From Lachnoclostridium phytofermentans ISDg (GTDB lineage Bacteria > Bacillota > Clostridia > Lachnospirales > Lachnospiraceae): a stretch of 64,000 nt of DNA. The stretch covers positions 512,001 to 576,000 of the forward strand of contig NC_010001.1 of assembly GCF_000018685.1 (NCBI RefSeq), in the 5' to 3' direction. The position numbers were made by a program, and so were the translations under genes. A model generated the notes under the pieces. It had not been told where the DNA came from. It saw nothing but the letters and a program-made list of their open reading frames with translations, and ran no database searches. Of this stretch, positions 43,968-52,449 are shown piece after piece (position 1 is the stretch's first letter; each line of letters begins with the position of its first letter).

Positions 43968-45662
43968 ATGTTTAATACGATACGAAAAAAACTTATTGCG
44001 GGGTTTTCTTTAATATTGATTATTATAATAGCTAGCACTGTATATAACATGTACATATACAATAATAGCAGGACACATATCATATCAATCAGAGAAAATG
44101 CTGTTACAAGCTATAAGTACGCAAGTGAAATGAAAAACAATGTTATTCAGGTAGGGCAGTTTTTAACTGATGTGAGTGCATCAAAAGATACGGCTCAATT
44201 AAAAGAAGCTGAAGAACAGTATAATAGCTATAAAAGTAATTCTGAGGAGCTTGCTAGTTTAAATCCTGAGTATACAGATCAGCTGAATGCATTAAATATT
44301 GAGGTTGATAAGTTTTATACTATCGGCAAAGAAATGGCAGATACTTATGTTAAAAGTGGTCATGAAGTTGGAAATATAATGATGGTTGATTTTGACAAAG
44401 CAGCCGACAAGATATATGCTGAAGTTGATGAAATTCAGAAGAAAAGTGAAGCTGCCATGGACGATAGCTTAATGACTATTCAAATGCATATGGATATGAA
44501 CCAAAATATATCTACTGTTTTAGCGATAATAACTATAATTATAGCACTCTTAACAGCAATACTGCTTGCTGGAAGTATTACCAAGCCTATAAATAATCTA
44601 CTTGAGATATTTAAGGATCTTGAGAGAGGTCAAGGTGATCTAACAAGCAGAATTAATATAAAATCAAAAGATGAACTTTCTAGGTTGGCACGTTCCTTTA
44701 ATACATTTATGGACAGTCTAGAGAGCATGATGATAAATATAAAGAAGAATTCTGTTAGAGTATCACAAGGCTCTGAACTATTGAGTGAAGGTGGCATGCA
44801 GACTTCTTCTGGTGTTGTTACGATTAATACTCATATGGAAAAAATGGTGAAGGACACGCAAATAATAAACACTTCAATCAACCAGATTACGGATAGCATA
44901 TATGAGATGACACAGGCTTCTCAGGATTCGGCTAATGATGCGCAGCGAATTAGTGTAGAGGTTGATAGGGTAAATATGCTTGCCCAAGAGAGTGGAAAGT
45001 TAGCACTGGATACAAAACTTGAAATGGAGAATACTGAGAAAATCTCGTCCTACACAATTGACATAGCTGAAAAGCTAGGAAATGAAGCTGAGGAAATAGG
45101 GAAAATAATAGGAACAATAAAATCAATCACTGACCAAACAAATATGCTAGCATTAAATGCGGCGATAGAAGCTGCGAGAGCAGGAGAGCACGGCAGAGGA
45201 TTTAGTGTCGTAGCGGAGGAGATTCGAAATCTTGCAGAAAGCAATAGCCAATCAGCCAAAACAATTGAGGATATCGTTAAAAATATTCAGGATATGATTC
45301 AGAAGACAATGGCAGCAACTATGGATGTTGGTGGAGATATAAAAAGAAGTTCTACTATGGTTGAAAATGTATATACACAGCTTAATCATATTATTGATGG
45401 AGTAAAAAATATAAATAACAGAATTCAAAATATTGCAGCAATCACAGAAGAGCAGAGCGCTTCAACCGAGGAGCTTTCAGCAACGATGGAATCTATCAAT
45501 GATAGTAATACTGCAATTACATCAGCTATGCAGGAAGTGGCAGCTAGTATATCTACTCAAACAGACACAATTACAGGCTTAAGTACAACGGCTTCAGATC
45601 TGAACGAGTCTGCAAAACAGTTAAATGAACTGGTAAGTAAATTTAAATTTAGGGAGAGCTAA
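43968..45662 (+). CDS. Methyl-accepting chemotaxis protein
   Basis: A 564-residue receptor: membrane helix 1 (about 9-30), extracytoplasmic four-helix-bundle sensor (about 31-185), membrane helix 2 (about 186-206), HAMP (about 207-260), and a cytosolic signalling hairpin whose tip carries TDQTNMLALNAAIEAARAGE (about 388-406), the CheA/CheW contact site. Flanking helices contain Glu/Gln pairs suited to methylation. The sensed ligand is unknown. GAGGAGCG precedes the ATG. No other chemotaxis gene is adjacent. Confidence 0.93.
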   Translation: MFNTIRKKLIAGFSLILIIIIASTVYNMYIYNNSRTHIISIRENAVTSYKYASEMKNNVIQVGQFLTDVSASKDTAQLKEAEEQYNSYKSNSEELASLNPEYTDQLNALNIEVDKFYTIGKEMADTYVKSGHEVGNIMMVDFDKAADKIYAEVDEIQKKSEAAMDDSLMTIQMHMDMNQNISTVLAIITIIIALLTAILLAGSITKPINNLLEIFKDLERGQGDLTSRINIKSKDELSRLARSFNTFMDSLESMMINIKKNSVRVSQGSELLSEGGMQTSSGVVTINTHMEKMVKDTQIINTSINQITDSIYEMTQASQDSANDAQRISVEVDRVNMLAQESGKLALDTKLEMENTEKISSYTIDIAEKLGNEAEEIGKIIGTIKSITDQTNMLALNAAIEAARAGEHGRGFSVVAEEIRNLAESNSQSAKTIEDIVKNIQDMIQKTMAATMDVGGDIKRSSTMVENVYTQLNHIIDGVKNINNRIQNIAAITEEQSASTEELSATMESINDSNTAITSAMQEVAASISTQTDTITGLSTTASDLNESAKQLNELVSKFKFRES

Positions 45663-45683
45663 ATCTTATAAGAATTCAAATGC

Positions 45684-45711
45684 TTAAGGGAACTCGTGAG
45701 AGTTCCCTTAA
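45684..45711 (+). terminator. Hairpin after the chemoreceptor gene
   Basis: 12-bp arms TTAAGGGAACTC around a 4-base loop; the following T run is weak. Confidence 0.65.
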
Positions 45712-45770
45712 TTCCTATATTCTGTAGGAAGTCCTAGGTTTGTATATTTAGGATAAGTAATTGAAATACC

Positions 45771-45813
45771 TTGACAAACATAACTTTTAGAAGTAAAATG
45801 AAAACCATTTTCA
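45771..45813 (+). promoter_or_regulatory. Promoter with overlapping Fur/Zur-type box before the zur-znu locus
   Basis: Consensus TTGACA (45771-45776), 17-base spacer, TAAAAT (45794-45799). The 7-1-7 inverted repeat TGAAAACCATTTTCA (45799-45813) begins at the last base of the -10 box, where a bound metalloregulator would block initiation. Confidence 0.75.
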
Positions 45814-45919
45814 AATTATAATTATTGCTATATTTGATTCTATTCATTATTAGCGTAAGATGTAATATGTGGATATAGATAAAAAATTATATTTGAAACA
45901 AACAGTAGGTGGTGAATTT

Positions 45920-46348
45920 ATGAACACAGGTAAAAAATATAATACAAAGCAGAAAGAAAGTATTTTGGAATGTATTAAAAAAAATTCAGAAGAATACATA
46001 ACAATCCAAAAGATTTATGATGATCTTATTAAAAAAGGTCAAAAGGTTGGCTTGACTACAATATACCGCAATTTAGATAAGCTGGAAGCTGATAAAGAAA
46101 TTGTAGCAATTAATATTGAGGGTTATAACGGAACTTGTTATAAATATCTTTCTGATAAGAAGGATAACATTCTGTTTTATATTAAATGTGAGGAATGTGG
46201 GAACCTCATTCATATAAAATGTCCGGAACTTTCAAGTTTATATGTGCATCTTCAAGAAGAACATCACATTCAAATTAATCCGGTAAAAACGATGTTTTAC
46301 GGAAGATGTGAATCATGTCTAATTGGCTATTGTGGAGATAAGAGCTAA
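45920..46348 (+). CDS. Fur-family metalloregulator, probable Zur
   Basis: A 142-residue regulator: winged-helix DNA-binding domain (about 1-80, LTTIYRNLDKLEAD as recognition helix region) and a metal-binding dimerisation domain with CEECGNLIHIKCPE and the C-terminal CESC pair forming the structural zinc site. Start at 45920 behind GGTGGTGAATTT; the longer reading from 45869 has no ribosome site. Because the locus continues with znuACB it is most likely the zinc regulator Zur rather than Fur or PerR. It is probably autoregulated through the box at 45799. Confidence 0.85.
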   Translation: MNTGKKYNTKQKESILECIKKNSEEYITIQKIYDDLIKKGQKVGLTTIYRNLDKLEADKEIVAINIEGYNGTCYKYLSDKKDNILFYIKCEECGNLIHIKCPELSSLYVHLQEEHHIQINPVKTMFYGRCESCLIGYCGDKS

Positions 46349-46469
46349 ATTAAGTATAGATTTTAAAACTTGTGTAGTTAAGAAATGTATATTCATCGGG
46401 ATGATTTCATAGTAATGTTTTTATGTAATAATCCGCCATAAGTATATGAGCAAGAATAGGAGGATGATA

Positions 46470-46775
46470 ATGAAGTACAATCAAAAGTGTATTAAATATG
46501 TTACAATCCTGCTTGCTTTCTGTATTTTATTTGTAATGTTGCATTTAACTATATTTAGCGCAAACCGCACATACCATTATTGTCCTGGTGTGGATTGTTC
46601 CGTTTGTCAAGAGTTACAAGTCGTTGATAATATCGTAAAACAATTCAGCGCTGCCATTACCACCGCTGCTCTTGGAATTTCTTTGGTAGTATTTTATAAG
46701 GTGTCAAATACTACTTCTTCTTGCCTGATTCTTGGGCGTACTCTCATAATGGATAAGGTTCGGATGGACAATTGA
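46470..46775 (+). CDS. Small Cys/His membrane protein in the zinc locus, unknown function
   Basis: A 101-residue protein with two membrane helices (about 12-32 and 60-78). The segment between them carries YHYCPGVDCSVCQEL, with His and three Cys suitable for binding a metal ion outside the membrane. AGGAGG lies six bases before the ATG at 46470. Placed between the Zur-like regulator and znuA, it may help zinc capture or sensing; that is inference from position and motif. I do not recognise a named family. Confidence 0.7.
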   Translation: MKYNQKCIKYVTILLAFCILFVMLHLTIFSANRTYHYCPGVDCSVCQELQVVDNIVKQFSAAITTAALGISLVVFYKVSNTTSSCLILGRTLIMDKVRMDN

Positions 46776-46817
46776 ATCATGTTTTCATAACGATTGGTTT
46801 TAACACCATTCCTATGA

Positions 46818-46849
46818 ATGAGACAGATATGGCTGCCTCATTTGTTTGT
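46818..46849 (+). terminator. Partial terminator upstream of znuA
   Basis: 9-bp arms ATGAGACAG/CTGCCTCAT with one mismatch, followed by TTGTTTG; may cause partial read-through control. Confidence 0.5.
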
Positions 46850-46893
46850 TTACCCCAAAATAAGAAAATATGATTTAGTTGGAGGTATTTTCA

Positions 46894-47904
46894 ATGAAAA
46901 AATGGAATAAGGCTTGGTACTTACTGTTCTTTTTCATATTGTCAGTGGTATCTTTAACTGCATGCAATATGAAAAATAAGAAAGAAGCCAGTGGAACATT
47001 AAGTATCGTTTGTACGAGTTTTCCACAGTATGATTTTGTAAAACAAATTATCGGAGAAAATCCGGCTGGGATAGAAGTAACGTATCTATTAAAGAATGGC
47101 ATAGATCTTCATAATTATCAGGCCTCTGCAGAGGACATGGTAAAGATCCGATCAAGTAACTTATTTCTTTATATAGGCGGTGAGTCAGAAAAATGGGCGA
47201 ACGAAGTTGTAAAACAAGTAGAATCCACCGACTTTCATGCGCTTGCACTTATCAATGTAGTACAGGCAAAAGAAGAAGAAATCGTCGAAGGGATGGAAAC
47301 CGAACATCTTGAAGGAGAAGACCATGAAGGCGAAGTTCAAGAGGGAGTAGAGCATAAGGAAGAATATGAGTATGATGAACATGTATGGCTTTCGTTAAAA
47401 AATGCTGAAGTAATCGTAAATGAAATCTGTGAAGAATTAAGTAACATAGATTCGAGTAATTCAGAGTACTACAAAAATAATGCAGCATCTTATATTCAAG
47501 AATTAAAGGAACTGGACGAACAATTTTATAATTTTACGAAAAAGACAGCAAGAGATACGATATTAGTGGCAGATAGATTTCCTTTCCGCTATTTTGTTGA
47601 TGATTACAATCTTCGTTATTATGCTGCTTTTGTCGGTTGCTCGGCTGAAACGGAGGCTAGTTTTGAGACCATAGCATTTTTAGCAAAAAAGGTTGAAGAA
47701 TTAGGTCTACCAGTTGTACTAATTATTGATGGCTCTGATGGTTCGATTGCAAAGACAGTGATTGAAAATTCAAAGCAGGAGAATGCTTCTGTAAGAACGC
47801 TAAATTCGATGCAGTCTGTTTCCATGGAGAATATAGCATCAGGAGCTTCTTATTTGAGCATTATGAAGGAGAATCTTCAAATTTTAAAGGAGGCTCTAGA
47901 TTAA
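46894..47904 (+). CDS. znuA: Zinc ABC transporter substrate-binding lipoprotein ZnuA-like
   Basis: A 336-residue lipoprotein (lipobox SLTAC). It belongs to the cluster-9 metal-binding proteins: GIDLHNYQAS holds the first His, DEHVWLSL the second, with an acidic His-containing loop before it (GETEH to EYDEH, about 130-165). At the position of the third ligand (canonical H-D-A-F-G-Y) it reads ADRFPFRYF, with no His, and the last ligand region is IIDGSDGS. GGAGG lies seven bases before the ATG at 46894. It feeds ZnuB/ZnuC encoded next. Manganese is a less likely substrate given the Fur-family regulator and His-rich loop. Confidence 0.88.
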   Translation: MKKWNKAWYLLFFFILSVVSLTACNMKNKKEASGTLSIVCTSFPQYDFVKQIIGENPAGIEVTYLLKNGIDLHNYQASAEDMVKIRSSNLFLYIGGESEKWANEVVKQVESTDFHALALINVVQAKEEEIVEGMETEHLEGEDHEGEVQEGVEHKEEYEYDEHVWLSLKNAEVIVNEICEELSNIDSSNSEYYKNNAASYIQELKELDEQFYNFTKKTARDTILVADRFPFRYFVDDYNLRYYAAFVGCSAETEASFETIAFLAKKVEELGLPVVLIIDGSDGSIAKTVIENSKQENASVRTLNSMQSVSMENIASGASYLSIMKENLQILKEALD

Positions 47905-47905
47905 T

Positions 47906-48619
47906 ATGGCATTAATTTCGTGTAGTGATACAGTTCTAGCTTATGATGAGAAAGTTGTTGTATCAAATCTTAACTTTCATGTAAGGGAAGGAGAGTATCT
48001 TTGTATTGTAGGGGAAAATGGATCTGGGAAATCAACTCTGATTAAGACAATCCTAGGTCTTAAGACGGTATCCTCCGGAACAATAACCTATGGTGATGGA
48101 ATAAGAGCAAATGAAATAGGATATCTTCCACAGCAAACAGAGATACAGAAGGACTTTCCGGCATTAGTAAAAGAGGTTGTGTTATCAGGGGGTCTTAATG
48201 GTTGTGGATTAAGACCATTTTACAATAAATATGAAAAAAGTAAGGCTCGTCGAAATATGGAGTTGTTAAATATTGAGAACTTGGAAAACAAATGTTACAG
48301 AGAGCTATCGGGAGGACAAAAGCAAAGAGTATTATTAGCCCGTGCATTATGTGCCAGCAAAAAGTTACTGCTCTTGGACGAACCTGTAACAGGGCTTGAT
48401 CCCAATGCCACAAAGGATATGTATGATTTGATTGAGAAACTAAACAAAGAAAATCATGTTACAGTATTAATGGTATCTCATGATATTAGTGCTGCTGTAA
48501 AGTATGCAACTCATATTCTTCATATCGGAAATACTCCTTTATTTTATGGAAGTAAAGGGGAGTATTTAGAATCAGAGATCGGAAGGATTTATACTGGAAA
48601 GGCAGGGACATTATTATGA
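47906..48619 (+). CDS. znuC: Zinc ABC transporter ATPase ZnuC
   Basis: A 237-residue ABC ATPase with Walker A GENGSGKST near residues 36-44, GYLPQQTEIQ as Q-loop, signature LSGGQKQR near 133 and Walker B LLLLDEPVTGLD near 153. It starts two bases after the znuA stop and overlaps znuB by four bases (ATGA), so the three are one translational unit. Confidence 0.94.
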   Translation: MALISCSDTVLAYDEKVVVSNLNFHVREGEYLCIVGENGSGKSTLIKTILGLKTVSSGTITYGDGIRANEIGYLPQQTEIQKDFPALVKEVVLSGGLNGCGLRPFYNKYEKSKARRNMELLNIENLENKCYRELSGGQKQRVLLARALCASKKLLLLDEPVTGLDPNATKDMYDLIEKLNKENHVTVLMVSHDISAAVKYATHILHIGNTPLFYGSKGEYLESEIGRIYTGKAGTLL

Positions 48620-49461
48620 TGGAAAAACTAGTGTACTATTTTGAATTCCCCTTTGTGAGATATGCGCTTTTGGTTGGGGTATTAATATCACTTTGTACTT
48701 CTTTACTGGGGGTTCCGCTGGTATTAAAGAGATATTCTATGATTGGAGATGGGCTGTCCCATGTAGCATTTGGAGCGACTGCAATTGCTGCAATATTTCA
48801 TATCACAACGAATGTTTACATTACTTTGCCAATCACAGTGATTTGCGCAGTCTTATTAATACGAAACGGAGAAAACAAAAGAATTAAGGGTGATGCATCG
48901 ATAGCTATGTTGTCGGTGGGAGCGCTTGCAATAGGATATCTTTTCTTGAATATATTCTCTACATCAACAAATTTGTCAGGAGATGTTTGCAGTACCTTGT
49001 TTGGTTCGACTTCTATTCTAACATTATCAAAGACAGATGTTGTTTTATCGATGGTACTGTCAGTCGTTGTTTTATTGGTATTTACTATATTTTATAATAA
49101 AATCTTTGTAATTACATTTGATGAAAGTTTTTCTAAGGCGACCGGAGTAAAAACTGGTGTTTACAACCTAATGTTAGCAATTATAACCGCCATCGTTATT
49201 GTTCTTGCGATGAATCTTGTTGGTGCATTGTTGATATCAGCATTAATTATTTTTCCGGCAACTTCTTCGATGAAGGTATTTAAAAGTTTTCGTACTGTTA
49301 TCCTAAGTTCTGCAATCATTGCAGTATTATGTGCAACTCTTGGGATACTTACTTCGATTCTCTTAGGAACACCAGTAGGATCAACAATTGTAGCAGCCAA
49401 TATTATAGTTTTTGTGTGTATAGAGATTATGACACGATCTTTTAAAATTATTAAAGGATAA
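48616..49461 (+). CDS. znuB: Zinc ABC transporter permease ZnuB
   Basis: A 281-residue ABC-3 family permease with eight predicted helices. GVPLVLKRYSMIGDGLSHVAFGA near the N-terminus and MNLVGALLISALIIFPATSS near residue 200 are family signatures. The start overlaps the znuC stop; the following ATG at 48619 is an alternative. It forms the zinc channel with ZnuC. Confidence 0.93.
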   Translation: MMEKLVYYFEFPFVRYALLVGVLISLCTSLLGVPLVLKRYSMIGDGLSHVAFGATAIAAIFHITTNVYITLPITVICAVLLIRNGENKRIKGDASIAMLSVGALAIGYLFLNIFSTSTNLSGDVCSTLFGSTSILTLSKTDVVLSMVLSVVVLLVFTIFYNKIFVITFDESFSKATGVKTGVYNLMLAIITAIVIVLAMNLVGALLISALIIFPATSSMKVFKSFRTVILSSAIIAVLCATLGILTSILLGTPVGSTIVAANIIVFVCIEIMTRSFKIIKG

Positions 49462-49499
49462 TGGTGTATATGTGCTTAAGCGCGCAGAAAGGAGCTTGG

Positions 49500-50153
49500 A
49501 TGAAAAGATCGTTAATTATAACTTTGGTAGCTTTGATGTGCCTGACTTTTAGCGGATGCGGAAACGGCAACTCGAAAGTTTTTGATGTATTAGATGAGAA
49601 TACTAGGGATAAAGGACCTCAGAATAATTCAGATAGTAAAGAGAAAGAAGAGAGCCAACAAGCTGAGGAAGGAGCACAAGTCCCTGAGGGGAATTATGGT
49701 AGTATGATTGATTTAGCGGAAGAGTATCTTAATAATGAGAGCTTCCCAGAAGAAAATTCTGATGTCACCTCTGATCTTGAATTTGATACTGACAAGAAAG
49801 ACCTTAGCGTTGATGTAGACTTGACTCAGATGAGCAGTATTATGATATATTCGGAAGTATATAATATGATGACAAACCCAGAGGCTTATATCGGGAAAAC
49901 AATTAAGATTCGTGGTCCATATTATACTTCTTATTGGGAAGATACGGGGAAGTATTATCATTTTGTAATTATTAGTGATGCAACTGCCTGCTGCTCCAGC
50001 GGTCTGGAGTTTATCTGGGAGGAGAATTCCCATAAGTATCCGGATGAATATCCGGAGGATGAAACAGAAATTGAGTTAGTGGGTAGGTTTGATTCGTACG
50101 AGGAATTAGGTCAGACTTATTATTTCTTAGCCACAGATTCATTAGATTATTGA
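49500..50153 (+). CDS. Lipoprotein of the zinc locus, OB-fold-like C-terminal domain
   Basis: A 217-residue lipoprotein (lipobox TFSGCG, Cys near residue 20). After an acidic linker the C-terminal domain (about 115-217) reads MTNPEAYIGKTIKIRGPYYTS, then a DATACCSSGLEFIWE motif. The GKTIKIRG...ACC pattern resembles the C-terminal domain of DUF1980/YcgQ-type proteins, which are Zur-regulated in Bacillus; this is inference from motif shape. AAAGGAG lies upstream of the ATG at 49500. It starts 38 bases after znuB and ends the locus before a strong terminator. Confidence 0.75.
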   Translation: MKRSLIITLVALMCLTFSGCGNGNSKVFDVLDENTRDKGPQNNSDSKEKEESQQAEEGAQVPEGNYGSMIDLAEEYLNNESFPEENSDVTSDLEFDTDKKDLSVDVDLTQMSSIMIYSEVYNMMTNPEAYIGKTIKIRGPYYTSYWEDTGKYYHFVIISDATACCSSGLEFIWEENSHKYPDEYPEDETEIELVGRFDSYEELGQTYYFLATDSLDY

Positions 50154-50238
50154 TAAGCGAGATGAATTCATTGGTGGCTTATTTAATCTTATGAGATAAA
50201 GAAAGATAAGTATTTTTGTTAAAGACTAATATGGTAGA

Positions 50239-50283
50239 AAAGTAAGGAATGATGATGTATTTAATCATCTTCCTTACTTTTTT
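50239..50283 (+). terminator. Terminator of the zinc locus
   Basis: Arms AAGTAAGGA and GATGAT pair with ATCATC and TCCTTACTT; six T follow. Confidence 0.88.
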
Positions 50284-50467
50284 AGATTATATTTCATAAA
50301 AGTATTGCTATAGTTTTGATGTAGAATGATTGTGAAGCTTGTCTCCGGGAGATGCATAAGATAGTTTGAGCTTCGATAGTACATTCTTTCAGAGTGCATT
50401 TTCTGTAATATCTTTGCTACTGAGTTAGTACAATCATACCAATCGGTAAAGTAATTTTAAAAAAGGT

Positions 50468-50496
50468 TTGAATCTAAGTAAAGTCTGGTGTATGAT
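50468..50496 (+). promoter_or_regulatory. Promoter of the ABC exporter pair
   Basis: TTGAAT (50468-50473), 17-base spacer, TATGAT (50491-50496); TACCAATCGGTA lies 20 bp upstream as a possible operator. Confidence 0.6.
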
Positions 50497-50581
50497 GGAA
50501 ATACACTTTGTTACGGAGATATAGTGAAGGAACGCATTGTTTTGTAAGCAAGACAAATGTAGCACAGAAATGAGGAGAGAT

Positions 50582-52438
50582 ATGATAGGAAAGTACATCA
50601 AGAGATATAAGTGGAGTTATCTCCTAGGAATTATAACCTTATTTGCAGTAGACCTGTTGGGGCTGCTAATACCAGAGTATACTGGTAAAATCACCGATGG
50701 CCTAAAGGACAAAACGATGGATTTTCAAGGTGTTTTATATATGATAGGTTTGATTCTGGCGGTCGGAGGCTTAATGGCCCTCGGGCGTTTTTTATGGCGT
50801 ATTTTTATCTTTGGTGGAGCCAGAAAAATAGAGTATGCTCTAAGAAATGATATGTTTGAACACCTTACCACACTTTCTACTCGTTATTTTAACGAAAATA
50901 AGACTGGGGACTTTATGGCTCACTTTACCAGTGATCTTTCTGCCATTCGTATGGCGCTTGGTCCAGCAGTAGTTACAACATTTGATGCGATTATAATGAC
51001 GATAATGGTAGTAGTTAAGATGGTGTTTTACGTTGACCTTCGTTTAACGTTGCTTGCCTGTATTCCAATGACCTTCATTATGATTGGTGGTATTTATTTT
51101 GGCAGTAAGGTGGAAAAAAGATTCACGAAGAAGCAAGAGGCTTTTTCAAATATGACAGATGAGGTACAGGAGAGTATTTCTGGAGTAAGAGTAGTAAAAG
51201 CATTTGTCCAAGAAGAAAAGGAAATTGTATCTTTTTCTAAGACAAATTTAAAAAATAAAAAAGCAAATCTCCAGGTTGTTAAACTTCAAGCAACCGTGTT
51301 ACCACTACTTGATTTATTGATTGGTCTTTCGAGTGTTATTACACTTCTTTTTGGTGGTAAACTTGTTCTTGATGGTGTGATTACTGCTGGTAAATTTGTT
51401 GCATTTATTTCTTATATAGGAATGCTAGTATGGCCAATGATAGCAGCTGGGGAGAGTATTAACTTGCTTTCTCAGGGGTTTGCATCAATAAAACGAGTAC
51501 GTACCATTTTTATGGAGCAACCTGAGATTGTAGATGGGCCTGAGTGTGATAATAAAGTTACGAAACTTCTTGGTGAGATAGCTTTAAATCATCTCACATT
51601 TTCCTATAAGGAAGGGAATACCCCTGTTCTACAAGATATCTCAGTAAAGATTCCAAAAGGTAATACGCTTGCAATACTTGGTCGTACTGGTAGCGGAAAG
51701 ACTACAATAGCGAACCTATTACTTCGTTTATACGACGTAGAAGATGGAATGATAACTTTTGATAGAAATAGCATTCGTAAGATTCCGCTTCATGTTTTAA
51801 GAGAGCAGATTGCTTATGTACCACAAGATAATTTCTTATTTTCCGATACGATTCAAACCAATATTGCGTTTGGTGTACGAAAACTACGTGACATAGAAGA
51901 AGAGGAAGAGAAGATGAAGTTATTCCCTTCAAAAAAGGAACGAATGGAAGCGCACTTAGAAAGTGATTTCATGAAGACAGAGAGTAAGGCAGATGGCATC
52001 TATCAGGATTTAGATATGGTACAAGAGGCCGCTAAAACAGCATGTATTCATGATAATATCATGGACTTCCCAAAACAGTATTCAACAATGGTGGGTGAAC
52101 GAGGAGTAACTGTATCCGGTGGGCAAAAACAACGAAGCTCCATCGCAAGGGCTTTAATGAAGGATGCGCCTATTTTAATCTTAGATGATGCACTTTCTGC
52201 GGTTGATACGAATACAGAAGAGCAAATTCTTCGTAATCTGAAAGAAAATCGTAAGGATAAGACAACCATTATTATCGCACATCGTATCTCAACCATTCAG
52301 AATGCAGATAACATTTTAGTGCTTGAGGAAGGAAGGGTTGCCGAATATGGCAATCACGAGAATCTGTTAGCAGAACAGGGTATCTATGCTAAACTCTATG
52401 AAAAACAGCAGTTAGAAAAACAATTAGAGAGAGAATAA
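50582..52438 (+). CDS. ABC exporter half-transporter with degenerate nucleotide site
   Basis: A 618-residue type-IV exporter half: six helices (about 1-310) and an NBD (about 330-618). Walker A GRTGSGKTT and signature VSGGQKQR are intact, but the Walker B reads LILDDALSAVD, with Asp where the catalytic Glu belongs. An extra acidic/charged insert of about 45 residues (LRDIEEEEEKMKLFPSKKER onward) lies between NIAFG and the signature. These are marks of the degenerate subunit of heterodimers such as BmrCD and TM287/288. GAGGAG precedes the ATG at 50582. The partner starts 12 bases downstream. Confidence 0.92.
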   Translation: MIGKYIKRYKWSYLLGIITLFAVDLLGLLIPEYTGKITDGLKDKTMDFQGVLYMIGLILAVGGLMALGRFLWRIFIFGGARKIEYALRNDMFEHLTTLSTRYFNENKTGDFMAHFTSDLSAIRMALGPAVVTTFDAIIMTIMVVVKMVFYVDLRLTLLACIPMTFIMIGGIYFGSKVEKRFTKKQEAFSNMTDEVQESISGVRVVKAFVQEEKEIVSFSKTNLKNKKANLQVVKLQATVLPLLDLLIGLSSVITLLFGGKLVLDGVITAGKFVAFISYIGMLVWPMIAAGESINLLSQGFASIKRVRTIFMEQPEIVDGPECDNKVTKLLGEIALNHLTFSYKEGNTPVLQDISVKIPKGNTLAILGRTGSGKTTIANLLLRLYDVEDGMITFDRNSIRKIPLHVLREQIAYVPQDNFLFSDTIQTNIAFGVRKLRDIEEEEEKMKLFPSKKERMEAHLESDFMKTESKADGIYQDLDMVQEAAKTACIHDNIMDFPKQYSTMVGERGVTVSGGQKQRSSIARALMKDAPILILDDALSAVDTNTEEQILRNLKENRKDKTTIIIAHRISTIQNADNILVLEEGRVAEYGNHENLLAEQGIYAKLYEKQQLEKQLERE

Positions 52439-52449
52439 GGGGAAAGAAC

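Larger units (their letters stand above)
50154..50581 (+). other. Gene-free stretch between zinc locus and ABC exporter
   Basis: 428 bp: terminator (50239-50283), an operator-like TACCAATCGGTA (50437-50448, one mismatch from a palindrome, TetR-box-like), and a promoter TTGAAT-17-TATGAT (50468-50496). Confidence 0.65.
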
